Positions 21,065 through 31,479 of a stretch of DNA of 64,000 nucleotides are shown piece by piece. Origin of the DNA: Homarus americanus. Taxonomy: Eukaryota; Arthropoda; Malacostraca; Decapoda; Nephropidae. The stretch spans positions 2,676,008 to 2,740,007 of the forward strand of contig NW_024735554.1 of NCBI RefSeq assembly GCF_018991925.1, written 5' to 3'. The notes under the pieces are model-generated. The model ran no database searches. It saw nothing but the letters and a program-made list of their open reading frames with translations, and had not been told where the DNA came from. The stretch's first letter is position 1; each line of letters starts with the position of its first letter. The translations under genes were made by a program, and so were the position numbers.

Positions 21065-22770
21065 ATACTTTTGTCCTCTTCACCACTGATCGGCTCGTTA
21101 ACCGCTTGGACACGTCTCTGTTATGCACTGTTGGCAAGTACTGGCATGCACCGGCTCTGGAATGTATCTGAACCTGCTCCAGTGCTTGTCAAGTCTGGTC
21201 TTGAAAGAGCTCACACTCGGTGCCGTCACAACACTCGCTGGCAGAATGTTCCAAGAGTTCACGACTCTCACTCCGAAAAAGTTGCCCCTCACAGTTTTCT
21301 GGGCTTGCGGCTTCTTCAACCTTGAGCTGTGACCTCTTGTGGGGTGAGCATCTGCCAGTTCCAGGTAAGGGCACTTGACCGAGTTGTGCCCTTTGAGATG
21401 CTTATACACCTCAATTAGGTCTCTTGCCCACCTGTAGTATAAGCTAGGCAATTTCAGGCGCTCTAATTTCTCAGGTTAGCTGAGGTGCCGAAGCGCAGGA
21501 ACCTCTTTTGGACATTTTCAATCAACTGACAGTCCCTAGCATATCTCGGGGACCAGACAGGGTGACAGTACTCCAGATGGGGAAGCACTCCACTCTTGAA
21601 GATCGTTATGAGGGATGGACTGTCTAGATATCTGAACGACCTTCTTATAAGACCTAATAATTTAGTTGCCTGATTTACCTTCTTCTCGCAATGGCCCGAG
21701 AACTTCAGCTCATTGTCAACATAAACACCTAGGTCCTTTTCACATTCAGTCTTAATTAATGCAGTTTTTTGTCCCGTTGGGACATAAGAAAAGTCTCCTT
21801 ACCGTTGGTATGTCCCAGGTGCATCCTCTTACATTTCGTGACATTGAATCTCAGCAGCCATTTCTTTGACCATTCTTGAAGCCCACAGAGATCCTTCTGC
21901 AACTCTTCACAGTCCGCTTAGTTCTTAATTTCCTGAAATAACTTGGCGTCATCCGCAAACATTTGTATGGAGGAATGTGCAGCGTCAGGCATGTCATTTA
22001 TGAAGCAAACAAACAACAGCGGGCCCAATACACTGCCCTGTGGTACCCCGCTTGTGACGGGTACACACGATGATTTCGTGCCATTAATTACCACACACTG
22101 CTTGTAGTCCTGTAGAAAGTCTCTTGATCCACCCTAGGACATTTTCCCGAATTCCATACCCTTCCAATTTAATTTTCGGACTTTCATGGGGTACACTGTC
22201 GGAATCCTTGGAAAAATCTAGGTATATACTGTCGATATTAGCACCATGTTCCAGAATTTGGGTCCAAATATCCAGTACCTTGTGTAACTGTGTTAAGCAG
22301 GAGCGCCCCGGCATAAAACTGTGTTGGCAATCCTTTACAAGGTTGTTTTGTAGTAGATGTTCCATCATGGTGTCTCTGATAATACTCTCAAGTACTTTAC
22401 ATACTATTCTGTCAGGCTCACCGGTCTATAGTTTTTCGTGGAGTGATGATCGCCCTTCTTGAAGATAGGACTCGCATAAGCCATTTTCCAAACACGGGAC
22501 CTATTGCTCATCCAGGCATTTACTGAACAGGATCTTCAGGGGCTCAGCAAGCTTGTTGCACAACTTTCTTAGTGCTCTGGGATGCACCATGTTAGGGTCG
22601 GGACTTTTATGAACCTTTAGCTTTGGCAGTTTATTTCTTATAACCTCATCTGTGAACACAATGTGGGTCAGGGGCCGCATATTCAAAAACATTTACGGGA
22701 CTGTATCTCTTTGTTTACCCATAACTGGACTTCCAGTCTCTGATCAGTATACTCAAAACAGATATTTGGC
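21065..22770 (-). mobile_element. CR1-clade LINE, decayed
   Basis: Read leftward, the copy contains finger, palm and C-terminal regions of a CR1 polymerase in their normal order but in changing frames. No terminal repeat tail like that at 555-567 is visible at its 3' end (about 21065), so this is either another CR1 family or a truncated copy. Confidence 0.75.
21098..22692 (-). pseudogene. CR1 reverse transcriptase, degenerate
   Basis: From 22692 leftward: LPKLKVHKSPDPNMVHPRAL (fingers), a stop, then a damaged LEKGRSS-like stretch. The frame 22368-22084 gives MMEHLLQNNLVKDCQHSFMP and GRSCLTQLHKVLDIW, then YLDFSKDSDSVPHE (palm A region; the usual F of KAFD is changed). In the next frame at about 22060-21950 are TSGVPQGSVLGPLLFVCFIN and the catalytic box MFADDAKLF. 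The C-terminal part lies at 21451-21098 (YRWARDLIEVYKHLKG; VVNSWNILPASVVTAPSV). There are several stops and frameshifts. The catalytic FADD survives, but the protein cannot be made. Confidence 0.78.
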
Positions 22771-24124
22771 AGCGGACTCCGTAAGTGAGCCCGTAATCTA
22801 GGCCGTAACTTACAGCACCTAAGGAGGTGCTGTAACACGATCAATCCGGATATAGTAGTCTCTATTTCCTGACTGCATAAAAAAAATAATAATATGTGTT
22901 GTAATAATGTTTGCTACACTTGTTTTATCATAGAATAATGAAGAATATGTTTTGTACATCAACATACTGAAATACTATATTACAGTTTGGGTTTTTAGTT
23001 ATTTTTTTTTCTTACATTAAGAAGAGGCTTGAGTGTTTCTATTTCTCGTGGAATGGAACAGACGCAGCTTTTGTCTTCTTACAACTTTTCAAGTAATTTG
23101 TACCAAAATAGAAAATTTTTATTGTCCACATTTATGATACAAATATTTTTTATGACTGAGTAAGCTTGCAGATAGACCTTATTAATGTGGTATAGCCTTA
23201 ATTATCCCTCAGTAATGAAAGCCAATTATGAGGCCAAGTGAATATTTTTGCCTAGACTGCTATGCGAGGACCAAGTTATAACAAGTTATTCTGCCAAGTA
23301 TCCAATAAGTACCCGTGACTCGGAGTCAAATAATACCTAACCCAATCTAAGTTCATCAAACACTAATAAAATGGGGGGGGGGGGTAAAAATAAAGTGGTA
23401 AAGAGTTTTTTTCTTAGAAAAAGAATTATGTTCAAAGGTTTTTTATCCGATACATTCAGTAGTGATTTTTTTTTGCTTGAAAATTAGTGAAATTTTCTTA
23501 CCCAAACAAAACTTAACCTTACCTAATCTTTCCTTACCTTATTTAACCTAACCTAATCTTACCTTACCTAACCTAAGAAAGCCACAAAGCACATGACAAA
23601 CAATTAAGTTCTCTAGAAAAATGTCAATTTCTTTTTTAAAAAATACATTTGCCGATAAAAAACTTTTTACAATCATTTCTCCAACATATCTATAAATGTG
23701 TGGTAAATGTAACTTAGGTTGCCACTATTATGCATTTTAAATTTAGGTTAGGTAAGGCATGTTAAGGTTAGGCTAGGCTAGGCTAAGTAAAGGTTAGTTT
23801 AGGTAAAGGTTAGGTTAGGTGGTTAATATATAGGACTGACCCGCGAACGAGTTATTTGTATTACTGTTTATTTTCTTACTTTATTTTCATCAGTGAGTTC
23901 TGATATGGTAATCTTTTCTTGGGCAAATGTCTCATTTTGTAGGTAATTAAGAGCCGAGGCGCTCACTAATTTGTCTTCCCAGCAGTAATGAAGCAACACT
24001 GCTGCAGCGCTTTTCCCCGGGCTCGTGGTAGTTTCATTTTCAGCATGACGCGTGAAGGTTGTTGCCGGTCTTATATGGACGTAATGGCTTACTAGCCATT
24101 CATGCAGTTGGTCTATCCAGTATT
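22771..24124. other. AT-rich sequence with TTAGG/CCTAA clusters
   Basis: No gene. A CCTAA-type cluster lies at 23513-23577 (CTTACCTAATC, ACCTAACCTAATC) and a TTAGG-type cluster in the opposite orientation at 23745-23821. They may be arms of one old element or independent telomere-like insertions. The sequence TAATATATAGGACTGACCCG at 23825-23844 matches the TIR of the element at 52378-53284. A small hairpin (CAGCACCTAAGGAGGTGCTG) is at 22815-22834. Confidence 0.55.
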
Positions 24125-24265
24125 AGTACAGGAGAAAACTGGGGACTGGGAAACCTGTGAGGTTTGGTAGAGGCACATAAACCCTTCTCACTTGTGTCTG
24201 GTCCGAGGCTCGAACCCTTGACATATTGGTCAGAGTTACAACGTTACCACCAACACCCCCATTCA
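24125..24265 (-). mobile_element. Possible tRNA-derived SINE fragment
   Basis: Read on the minus strand, GGTGTTGGTGGTAACGTTGT resembles a degenerate polymerase III A box, followed about 30 bases later by GGGTTCGAGCCTCGG, which matches the B-box consensus GGTTCGANNCC. The spacing is about that of a tRNA-like head. No complete cloverleaf was drawn, and no tail was recognised. Confidence 0.4.
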
Positions 24266-25136
24266 CTGAACTTCATATTCAATGTCTTATGGGGAGAGAG
24301 AGCAAAAAAAAAAAGTTACATGTAATTTACTATAGCATTTTTGGCAGAAATTAATATTTTTCAGTTTCACTAAATTAAATGTAACATAACACGTCTGTAG
24401 AATGGCTGAGTAAAAAGTAAACAATTTAGTTTATCCTGGAACTTGCACTCTCTTAAGTGAAATTGAATTGTGAAAATATCTCAAGCTATCAATTTTTGCC
24501 AGAAGCGCTATGGAATAAATAATTTTTTCTCCCTATAGTATAATGAATCAGTATAAAGGTCTGTGAATGGTCACTATGGAATATTAACCAAAAGTGAATT
24601 TATTTTTGTTTTGCATTTTTTTTGTGTTTGGGTCATGAAGCCATTAACACGAACCAATACTGGTAGATGAAATTTTTGCGCATGCAGAAATCTCCCAAGA
24701 GATATGAACTGTCCTCTGATTGGTCAAAGCAGATCGCCTGAAGTTCACGAAAGAGATTTGAATATAATATCCTGCAAATATGTGTTCAGCGAATTTGAAA
24801 TCCGTCAATATTGTTATGTCTTGGTCATGTCTAGATCACATCCACTAAATATGAACACAATTTGCAGTGTACAAAACCAGGTTCTCAAAATCAGTGTATG
24901 TGGGTTCATCGATAAAGATAGAAAGAATTTTGCTGAAACAGGTTATAATATAGCTTATGAAGGGTTAGGTTGGGTTGTTAATGATTCTGTTATTTTTTTA
25001 ACTACACATTTTCCCTCATCTTTAAAGCCCTGCCCACTTTGGAAGGATTCATTGTCATTCTTAGTGTTAAAGGGTCATATCTCCATCAGGGTCGGTACAA
25101 GGGTATTTGGCACCCTACGCAAGCTCATAGCTACTG
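24266..25136. other. Unassigned sequence
   Basis: An open frame of 150 codons (24704-25156) runs through this stretch into the TIR of the next transposon. Its product matches no family that I recognise, and it ends in the repeat, so I do not call it a gene. Confidence 0.45.
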
Positions 25137-25138
25137 TA

Positions 25139-25954
25139 CAGTGGTCCCTCGGTTAACGAACACAATTCGTTCCAGAAGGTCGTTCAATAACCGAAAATTT
25201 CGTTAACCGAAACCATTGTTTCAATGGGATTTTGGGTAATTGGTTCCAGCTCACTGAAAATTACATACAAATTAAAAAAAAAATGCAGTAAAGTACACTT
25301 ACTTTGAGGTGTGTATGTAGAAGGCTCCTGGTTGATGATGATGGGAATTAGAAGTGGGGGTGGAGGAGAAGGGAGAAGAGAAGGAAGTGGGGGTGGAAGA
25401 GAAATCACCCCATGCTTCATGCTGTCATTTCACCCATAAAATTTTAAGCTCACTAGGTGTAATTCAAGATTATTTTCTTTAAATCAACATAGCACTGCAC
25501 TATATATTGTCAATATGTTAAATAAATTTCAGAATGACCAATAATTGTACTGTTTAAACGTAATCATACTCTGTGTTCAAGAGATCCACAAGCAAGATGT
25601 TTCTTCCACTGAACAGAGATACAAACTGGGGCCTTGGTGGGTGAGTGAAGTGGCTGATGGGCGCACCAAATACTGGTTCCCTGTATGGCAATTATGTTAA
25701 ATAAGTGTTAAAATGACTAAAAAAATTAATGTAAAACTTGGAAAAATATTGAATAATACAACCTTCTTAATATTTACTCCAATTTTAACGAATGTAAGCT
25801 CTAGAACCGATTTCTGTATTGGCGGACTAATCTTCCAGCTGGTGAGCAAGCCAAAGCATGTTGAAACATTTTTGTAAGAATTTCGGTGACCAAAATGAAG
25901 ATTCTTATGGAAGGTAATTCGTCAACCGAAATTTCGTTAACCGAGGGACCACTG
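25139..25954 (+). mobile_element. Tigger/pogo-type MITE (CAGTGGTCCC family), copy 1
   Basis: TIRs start CAGTGGTCCCTCGGTTAACG and end CGTTAACCGAGGGACCACTG, flanked by TA on both sides (25137-25138 and 25955-25956), the target duplication of Tc1/mariner/pogo elements. It is 816 bp with no transposase. The interior shares AATGGGATTTTGGGTAATTG and GATGATGATGGGAATTAGAA with the four other copies in the window. The TIR pattern is typical of Tigger elements. Confidence 0.92.
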
Positions 25955-25956
25955 TA

Positions 25957-26697
25957 CTCAATTACAGTACAGTATCAGTACAGTACTATATTGGGTAATG
26001 GTGGAGGAGACGGTTAGCACCACTTCCACTTTATGGAATTGCACTAAATTTTTGGATGGTACCAAGTATAATAAAATTGAAATGACAACATTGTAGTATT
26101 TTTTCTTTTTAGCCTTTCCTTCAATTATAAATTACTTGTTAGTGAGTAGGGCATGAAAGAAGAGGGAAAAATCAATGAAAAGGACAAATTTGAAAAACAC
26201 AAGCTTTTATCAGTCATCCAGACTCATCCAACATGCTTAAAGGCAAAAACTAAGTTCAAGTTCATCTTAATGCATGGAAAAAAAAAATTCTACTTTACAG
26301 TTTAAAGTTTTAAGAATTCATTTAAGTGCAGTTGGAGAGAGAGAGAGAGAGTGTAGCAACTTGGCTCCCCTGGACCCATATTATACATTACACTCAGAGG
26401 ATGAGAGCCCAACAGATTAGAGAAGCAGTCACCAGTTATACTGGACAGTGGCAACTTGGTTCTCTTATAATCAGGATTAGAGATGTGTGCAGCCCTGTAA
26501 GAAAGTTTATTATCACCACTTTTACCAGTGTATAATAGTTCACATCCATATACTGTAGGGCTGTTGATTTAAAAAAAAAATTGATTTAAAAAAGATTTTT
26601 TATTTTATTCTAGTTTGTATAACCAGAATCCAAAAAAGTTATTATTGCTCCATGATAGTCACCATCCAGTCCAAAGTGATTACAGTACAGGTATACA
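25957..26697. other. Unassigned AT-rich sequence
   Basis: Contains a short GA run (26336-26351) and several TACAGTA motifs; no gene or closed TIR pair. Confidence 0.5.
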
Positions 26698-26800
26698 GTA
26701 GAACGTCGATTTAACGCAAATCGATTTAAAATTATTGATTTAAAGCGACACCCACAATTAAAGACAACGTATCAATTTAACCCCTCCCCTTACCCTTATT
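26698..26800 (-). mobile_element. One end of a CAGTAGAACGTCGATTTAA-family MITE
   Basis: CAGTAGAACGTCGATTTAAC and the following TTATTGATTTAAAGCGACAC match, in reverse, the right end of the complete element at 33824-34821. No partner end was found to the right, so this is a fragment. It is preceded by TA. Confidence 0.7.
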
Positions 26801-27569
26801 TTCCCAGTGTATGTATAAATTATCATCATATTTTTTATGCCAATTTTCTATTGTGTATATAAGGACAAACTGATATACAAAATATTTCAAGATACAATTT
26901 TTTTTTTAGGAGTTACAGTATTACATAGTAAAATACACCATAATTATTATCCCGAGTATACTCGGAAAATATGAAATTAATAAGAAAATCATGAGAATAA
27001 TTGGTGCAGTACAGTACTACTTGAAATGAATTATTTGTTTTTACTTTATGCTAATACAGTGGTCCCTCGGTTACCGAGCACAATCCGTTCAAGAAGGTTT
27101 CTCGTTAACCGAAACCATTGTTTCAATGGGTTTTTGGGTAATTGGTTCCAGCTCTCCGAAAATTGCCTAAATTCAACAAAAAAGGTAGAAAAGTACACTT
27201 ACTTTGAGGTGTGTATGTAGAAGGCTCCTGGATGATGATGATGGGAATTAGAATGGGGGTGGAGGAGAAGGGAGAAGAGAAGGCATTGGGGTGGAAGAGA
27301 AGTCACCCCATGGCGCCATTTCACCCATAAAATTTTAGTTCTCTTGGTGTAATTCAAGATTATTTTCTTTAAATCAACCCTGCACTGCATTATATATTGT
27401 CAATATATAAAAAAAATTTCAAAATGACCAATAATTTATTGCAAACACAGAAAAAAAGCGTTTAGTTGAAGAGAGTCTCAGGCAAGATGTTACCTCCACT
27501 GAAAAGACAGAGAGACTGGCACCTGTTTGGTGTGTTGACAGGCTGGATGGCACGCATGAAACTACTGTA

Positions 27570-28210
27570 CAGTAAAAGTCCAAAAATCCGGATGCCAGAA
27601 ATCCAGACCACCCGAGAATCCGGACTTTTCGAAAACTCAAACTCTATTTTTTTTTTTTTTAGCTGGCTTTTGTGTGTGTGTGTGCATGCGTGAGTGCCAC
27701 AGCTGCACAGCGACAACAAGCGACCACGCGGTCACCACTTTAAAACGAGCAATCAAACTGTGACAACGTATGTAATTTTGAGTCCTACTCTTTCCATTTA
27801 CAGAGTACTGTACAAGCCCATAATAATGGCTCCTAAAGTAGATAAACTTCATTGTGTGAAGAGAAAGAACAACACGTTGAAATTGAGTGACAAACTTGAA
27901 ATAATTAAGAAACTAGAACGTGGTGTGAGCAATACTGATCTAATGGAAACATACGTCATTGGAAAGTCTACAATTTATGATATAAAAAAAGGCAAAGAAT
28001 AAAATTTTAGAATTCACAGCTTTATCTTTAAAACTGCTTGTTTTGATAAATGAAGCATGCTATATTTGCTAATGAATAAACTATCAAAATGTACCTGTTC
28101 ATCTCTTCTTTATTTCTCCTGAAATTTGAATTTTAAAAGTACTGCCTCAGAATCCGGAAAATCCGGACCGACCCAATCCCCAAGCAGTCCGGATTTTTGG
28201 ACTTCTACTG
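27570..28210 (+). mobile_element. pogo-like deletion derivative with psq-domain ORF
   Basis: Ends CAGTAAAAGTCCAAAAATCC and GGATTTTTGGACTTCTACTG, with TA at 27568-27569 and 28211-28212. It is 641 bp and sits inside copy 2 of the Tigger MITE. It encodes only the start of a transposase (27826-28002). Confidence 0.9.
27826..28002 (+). CDS. Truncated pogo/Tigger transposase: psq DNA-binding domain only (58 aa)
   Basis: ATG at 27826 gives MAPKVDKLHCVKRKNNTLKL followed by SDKLEIIKKLERGVSNTDLM and IGKSTIYDIKKGKE, then a stop. This is the N-terminal psq/CENP-B helix-turn-helix of the pogo superfamily (residues 18-55), which in a full transposase recognises the TIR. The second helix-turn-helix and the DDE catalytic domain are absent because the element is internally deleted. 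The frame is clean over the whole domain. If made, the product could bind element ends without cutting, like the truncated repressors known for other DNA transposons; that role is inference. It lies 256 bp from the left TIR. Confidence 0.8.
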   Translation: MAPKVDKLHCVKRKNNTLKLSDKLEIIKKLERGVSNTDLMETYVIGKSTIYDIKKGKE

Positions 28211-28596
28211 TAGTTTCCTTACCTTCAATTCTGTTCAATAATTGTTAAAATGACTAAAAAATTTAATATTAAACTTTTAAAATTATTGAATAGTATAAAC
28301 TTCTTGATATTTACTAAAATGGTAAGGAATATAAGCCCTAGAACCGATTACTGTATTGGCGGACTAATACTACAGCTGGTGGACCGCCAAATGCAAGCAA
28401 AAACATGTTGAGGTCGGCTCGTAAGAAACTCGTCAACCGAGGGATTGCTCGTTAACCTAAGTTAAGAATCTTATGGAAGGTAACTCATGAACCGAAATCT
28501 CGTTAACCTAGGTACCACTGTATAGTTATAAAAAATAAGGGTATTTTTTTAACCAATAGAGTTGCAAATCAGGCTTTTTTACAATATTCTGCAAGA

Positions 28597-29098
28597 TTAT
28601 AATGGCCAAGAAAACTCTAATTTAATTTCTAATTGTTGACTGCCACTTGCTGACGCTTCTCTCAATTTATTTTGTGCATTTCTGTTAGTCTCTACAACTA
28701 TCTTATTTACAATATAAGCATCTATGAATCTCTCAAAATACTGTACTGTACTGTAAAATACTTTCCTCTTCATCAAAAGAATAATTGATACCATTATTTG
28801 CAGTAAAATCAAATGGCGGTGGGGAAGGCGAGATGACAAGCGTTGATTCATTCACCTTCTTCCAACCCCTGGCGTCAGGTGGATTTTCTTCATCGGACGT
28901 TTCTTCCTCTTCAGAAGAAATGTCTTCATCACTTGTATCACTTTCTGATTCCTCCATGTCTTCATAATCATCACTGCTATATTCAACATCACTAATCATA
29001 ATTGGGGGGGGGGGTGAATAAAACGACCAAAGACGTTTCATACGAAGACGCAGCATCTCTTGGCCGCCAGGAAATATTTTCGTCTGCTCTATAAACAA
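28597..29098 (-). pseudogene. piggyBac transposase, N-terminal fragment
   Basis: Read leftward from 29098: an acidic region (SDDYEDMEESESDTSDEDIS, then SSEEEETSDEEN) as seen at the start of many piggyBac proteins. Then come GWKKVNEST and PPPFDFTANNGINYSFDEEE, where the family has P-F-x-G-x-x-G-I-N. After a frameshift at about 28735-28750, where an ACAGTACAGT repeat has been added, YFERFIDAYIVNKIVVETNR NAQ continues. This matches the conserved F-x-x-(F/L)-(F/I)-D-D-x-(L/I)-(V/L)-x-x-I-V-x-E-T-N-R-(Y/N)-A of the DDE_Tnp_1_7 domain. Everything after it, including the catalytic aspartates, is missing. I am fairly sure of the family. Confidence 0.72.
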
Positions 29099-29402
29099 AG
29101 ATTGTGCTGCCGTCTATTGCGGGAAAGGAGAACTATTCATCGTTACTTACTCAAGACTTATAAACAACGGGCTTGCAAACTCATACGCGTTATTTCGGGT
29201 TAGTAATATTTGAATAGCATGGCGTCCTGAGTCTACTCGGGATAATAATTTTTTGACACATCCTTTTTAATGAGTATACTCTCTGGGCATGCTACAAGGC
29301 TGCCCGCCCCCCTCCTGCATCCTCAGTTCTCACGCTGACGCTCTAGTGAACGGACATACTGTGTGACACTATCTCCTACCACGTGCATCAACCATTGCCA
29401 CT

Positions 29403-31127
29403 ATGTCCAAGAGGCCAGCCACTACATCATTAACTACCCCAAAGACCAAGAAATCAAGGCAAGCAATTACACTGGAGCAGAAAATCAAGGTCTTGGAAGC
29501 ACTGCAGTGTGGAAATGGTGCTTCAAGTGTGGGGCGCCAATTTGAACTGTCGGAGAGCTCTGTCCGCACTATCAAGCTCAACGAGAAGAAAATTAGAGCA
29601 GCCTATGCTTCACCAGATGTTGCCAAGGGTAAACTCCACTTGAAGTCTGCTATGTATGTTGAGATGGAAGATGCACTGAAGTTATGGGTAGAAGACATGC
29701 AGCGCCGAAAACTTTCTTTCACTGGCCCCATGCTGCAAAACCAAGCCTACAAAATACAGTCTCGGATACTTGAAAAGGAAGGGAAGTCCATCAAAGACAG
29801 TAAGTTCACAGCAAGTACAGGCTGGCTGTACAAATTTATCAAAAGGACGGGGCTAAGGAAATCGACGCTTTCAGGTGAAGCTGGATCTGCCGACGCGGAG
29901 GCTGCTGAGGATATGAAGAAAGTTCTGAAGGATATAGTGGAAGAAAATGGTTATTCTCCTTGCCAAGTGTGGAATTGTGATGAAACTGGATTGTATTGGA
30001 AAAGAATGCCCAAGAAAACCTATCTAATGAAGAATGAAGAAAAGACACCTGGGTTCAAGGTCAGCAAGGACAGACTGACGATTCTCCTCATGGCCAACGC
30101 ATCAGGCACCTCACGAATGAAACCACTCGTCATCCACCACTCGGCTAGACCTCGTGCCTTGAAAAATTTGCTCATCCCGAAACTTCCTGTATTTTGGCGA
30201 TCAAACAAGAAGGCGTGGATGACTTCTGATATTTTCGATGAGTGGTACATCAGCCATGCCACCCCATTCATTGAAAATGTTAACAAAAAACTGAACCTTA
30301 GCAACAAGGCCTTGATTCTCATGGACAACGCATCTTGCCACTCCAAACACCTGTGCAGTGTGAATAAGGACATAAACTTGACCTTCTTCCCTCCAAACGT
30401 GACTTCACCCATTCAGCCACTAGATCAAGGAGTTATTGCATTGTTCAAGAGATATTATCTCAAGTTTACCATGAAGCAAATGGCTGAAGTTATGAGCAAG
30501 GACAAGAATATGACTGCAGCAACGTTTTGGAAGAGCTACACCATTGAAGATGCCATAGCTAACATCGCAGTTGCGTGGAAAAGTGTGCCAGAAAGTGCAC
30601 TAAATGGAGTGTGGCGTAATTTGTGGCCTCAGGTAGTCCATGATTTCAAGGGCTTTGATGAAGACAAGGACGTGAAAGACATTCTGAAGCTCGGTAAGGA
30701 AGTGAGAGGTGATTCAGGATTTCAAGAAATCCAAGAAGAGGATGTGAATGAACTGCTTGTCAGCATGGAGGAGCCTCTCACTTCTGAAGAAGTCTTGGAG
30801 ATGGTGGAGATGGCGAAGAATCACAAGGAAGAAGAGGAAGCAACAAATGAGCCCCAAACAGTGAGGAAGGATCTGACAATTCCTAAGCTGAGGGAGTTCA
30901 TGCAGCACGTCACTTCTGCCACTCAGTCTGCACTGCAACAAGACCCTGATATGGAATGCAGTATGCAAGTGGTGGAGGCGTTGAATCGGGCTGCATCTAC
31001 GTGCTCTCAGCTGCTAGATCAGATGGTTATGGCCCAGCAACAGAAGAAAATCACCTCATTCTTCCCTCCATTTTCCTCATCAGGTGAGTTTGTTATGAAA
31101 CTGAGAGTTTATTGCTTGGAAAAATAG
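29403..31127 (+). CDS. Full-length Tigger-like (pogo superfamily) transposase, 574 aa
   Basis: The only intact transposase frame in the window. The ATG has A at -3. Residues 19-65 are the psq/CENP-B N-terminal helix-turn-helix (QAITLEQKIKVLEALQCGNG; SESSVRTIK). About 85-155 is the CENPB-type second helix-turn-helix (LWVEDMQRRKLSFTGPMLQN; FTASTGWLYKFIKRTGLRKS). Residues 185-415 are the DDE_1 domain. The acidic triad is present: D193 in NCDETGLYWK, D308 in ILMDNASCHS and D341 in SPIQPLDQGVIALFK, with 32 residues between the second and third, as in pogo/Tigger. The C-terminus has an acidic stretch (475-480) and QKKITSFF at 547-554, a canonical PCNA-binding PIP box. Such enzymes cut and paste elements at TA. 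No flanking TIR pair could be assigned, so it may be an old autonomous copy with lost ends or a co-opted gene. A splice donor at 31084 offers another C-terminus. Confidence 0.92.
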   Translation: MSKRPATTSLTTPKTKKSRQAITLEQKIKVLEALQCGNGASSVGRQFELSESSVRTIKLNEKKIRAAYASPDVAKGKLHLKSAMYVEMEDALKLWVEDMQRRKLSFTGPMLQNQAYKIQSRILEKEGKSIKDSKFTASTGWLYKFIKRTGLRKSTLSGEAGSADAEAAEDMKKVLKDIVEENGYSPCQVWNCDETGLYWKRMPKKTYLMKNEEKTPGFKVSKDRLTILLMANASGTSRMKPLVIHHSARPRALKNLLIPKLPVFWRSNKKAWMTSDIFDEWYISHATPFIENVNKKLNLSNKALILMDNASCHSKHLCSVNKDINLTFFPPNVTSPIQPLDQGVIALFKRYYLKFTMKQMAEVMSKDKNMTAATFWKSYTIEDAIANIAVAWKSVPESALNGVWRNLWPQVVHDFKGFDEDKDVKDILKLGKEVRGDSGFQEIQEEDVNELLVSMEEPLTSEEVLEMVEMAKNHKEEEEATNEPQTVRKDLTIPKLREFMQHVTSATQSALQQDPDMECSMQVVEALNRAASTCSQLLDQMVMAQQQKKITSFFPPFSSSGEFVMKLRVYCLEK

Positions 31128-31208
31128 ACATTAAATTTTGGATGAACGATATGTAATTATTATGTGGTAGAAATTCAATAATTTAATGAATGTTTTCCAT
31201 TCCTTCAG
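31084..31208 (+). other. Putative intron at the 3' end of the 574-aa transposase
   Basis: TCATCAG|GTGAGT at 31083/31084 and TTTTCCATTCCTTCAG| at 31208 fit GT-AG splice sites with a pyrimidine tract. Splicing (phase 1) would replace the last 14 residues by APGVAGPSTSGQTQPSSS and further residues encoded by the TIR of the next element, to a stop at about 31316. The PIP box is upstream and is kept in both forms. A second donor-like GTGAGT follows at 31260. Confidence 0.55.
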
Positions 31209-31479
31209 CTCCTGGGGTAGCTGGCCCGTCTACTTCTGGGCAGACACAGCCGTCATCCAGTGAGTACAGTAAACCCTTGTTACTCGCAGGGTTAGCTTCC
31301 AAGGAATGGCGCGAATAGGCAAAACCGCAAATAGCAACTTATATATTGTACAACCTTAATACACTACTGTATACCTATACTGTACTGTGTATGAGAAATT
31401 TTAGTCACCAATACTACTTACATTCGTATGTGGAAGCTTGATGAAGTGGTGTACTGTACATAGGGAGACATCTGGTTAG

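Larger units (their letters stand above)
27057..28520 (+). mobile_element. Tigger/pogo-type MITE (CAGTGGTCCC family), copy 2
   Basis: Left end CAGTGGTCCCTCGGTTACCG after TA (27055-27056); right end GTTAACCTAGGTACCACTG before TA (28521-28522). It is about 820 bp once the 27570-28210 insertion and one TA are removed, the same size as copy 1. Confidence 0.9.
26945..29245 (-). mobile_element. piggyBac-like derivative carrying two nested insertions
   Basis: TTATTATCCCGAGTATACTC at 26945-26964 faces GAGTCTACTCGGGATAATAA at 29231-29250, an inverted pair beginning with CCC as piggyBac ends do. Between them lies the N-terminal part of a piggyBac transposase (28597-29098, minus), and the interior is interrupted by the Tigger MITE at 27057-28520. 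Without that MITE the element would be about 0.84 kb. A clean TTAA duplication is not visible at the borders, so the exact ends are uncertain. Confidence 0.6.

Noticed and set aside
23513..23821. A telomere or chromosome end
   Set aside because: The TTAGG-type blocks are short, imperfect and in both orientations, with ordinary sequence on both sides.
24704..25156. 150-codon plus-strand frame
   Set aside because: No family resemblance, and its last residues are encoded by the TIR of the next MITE; probably chance.
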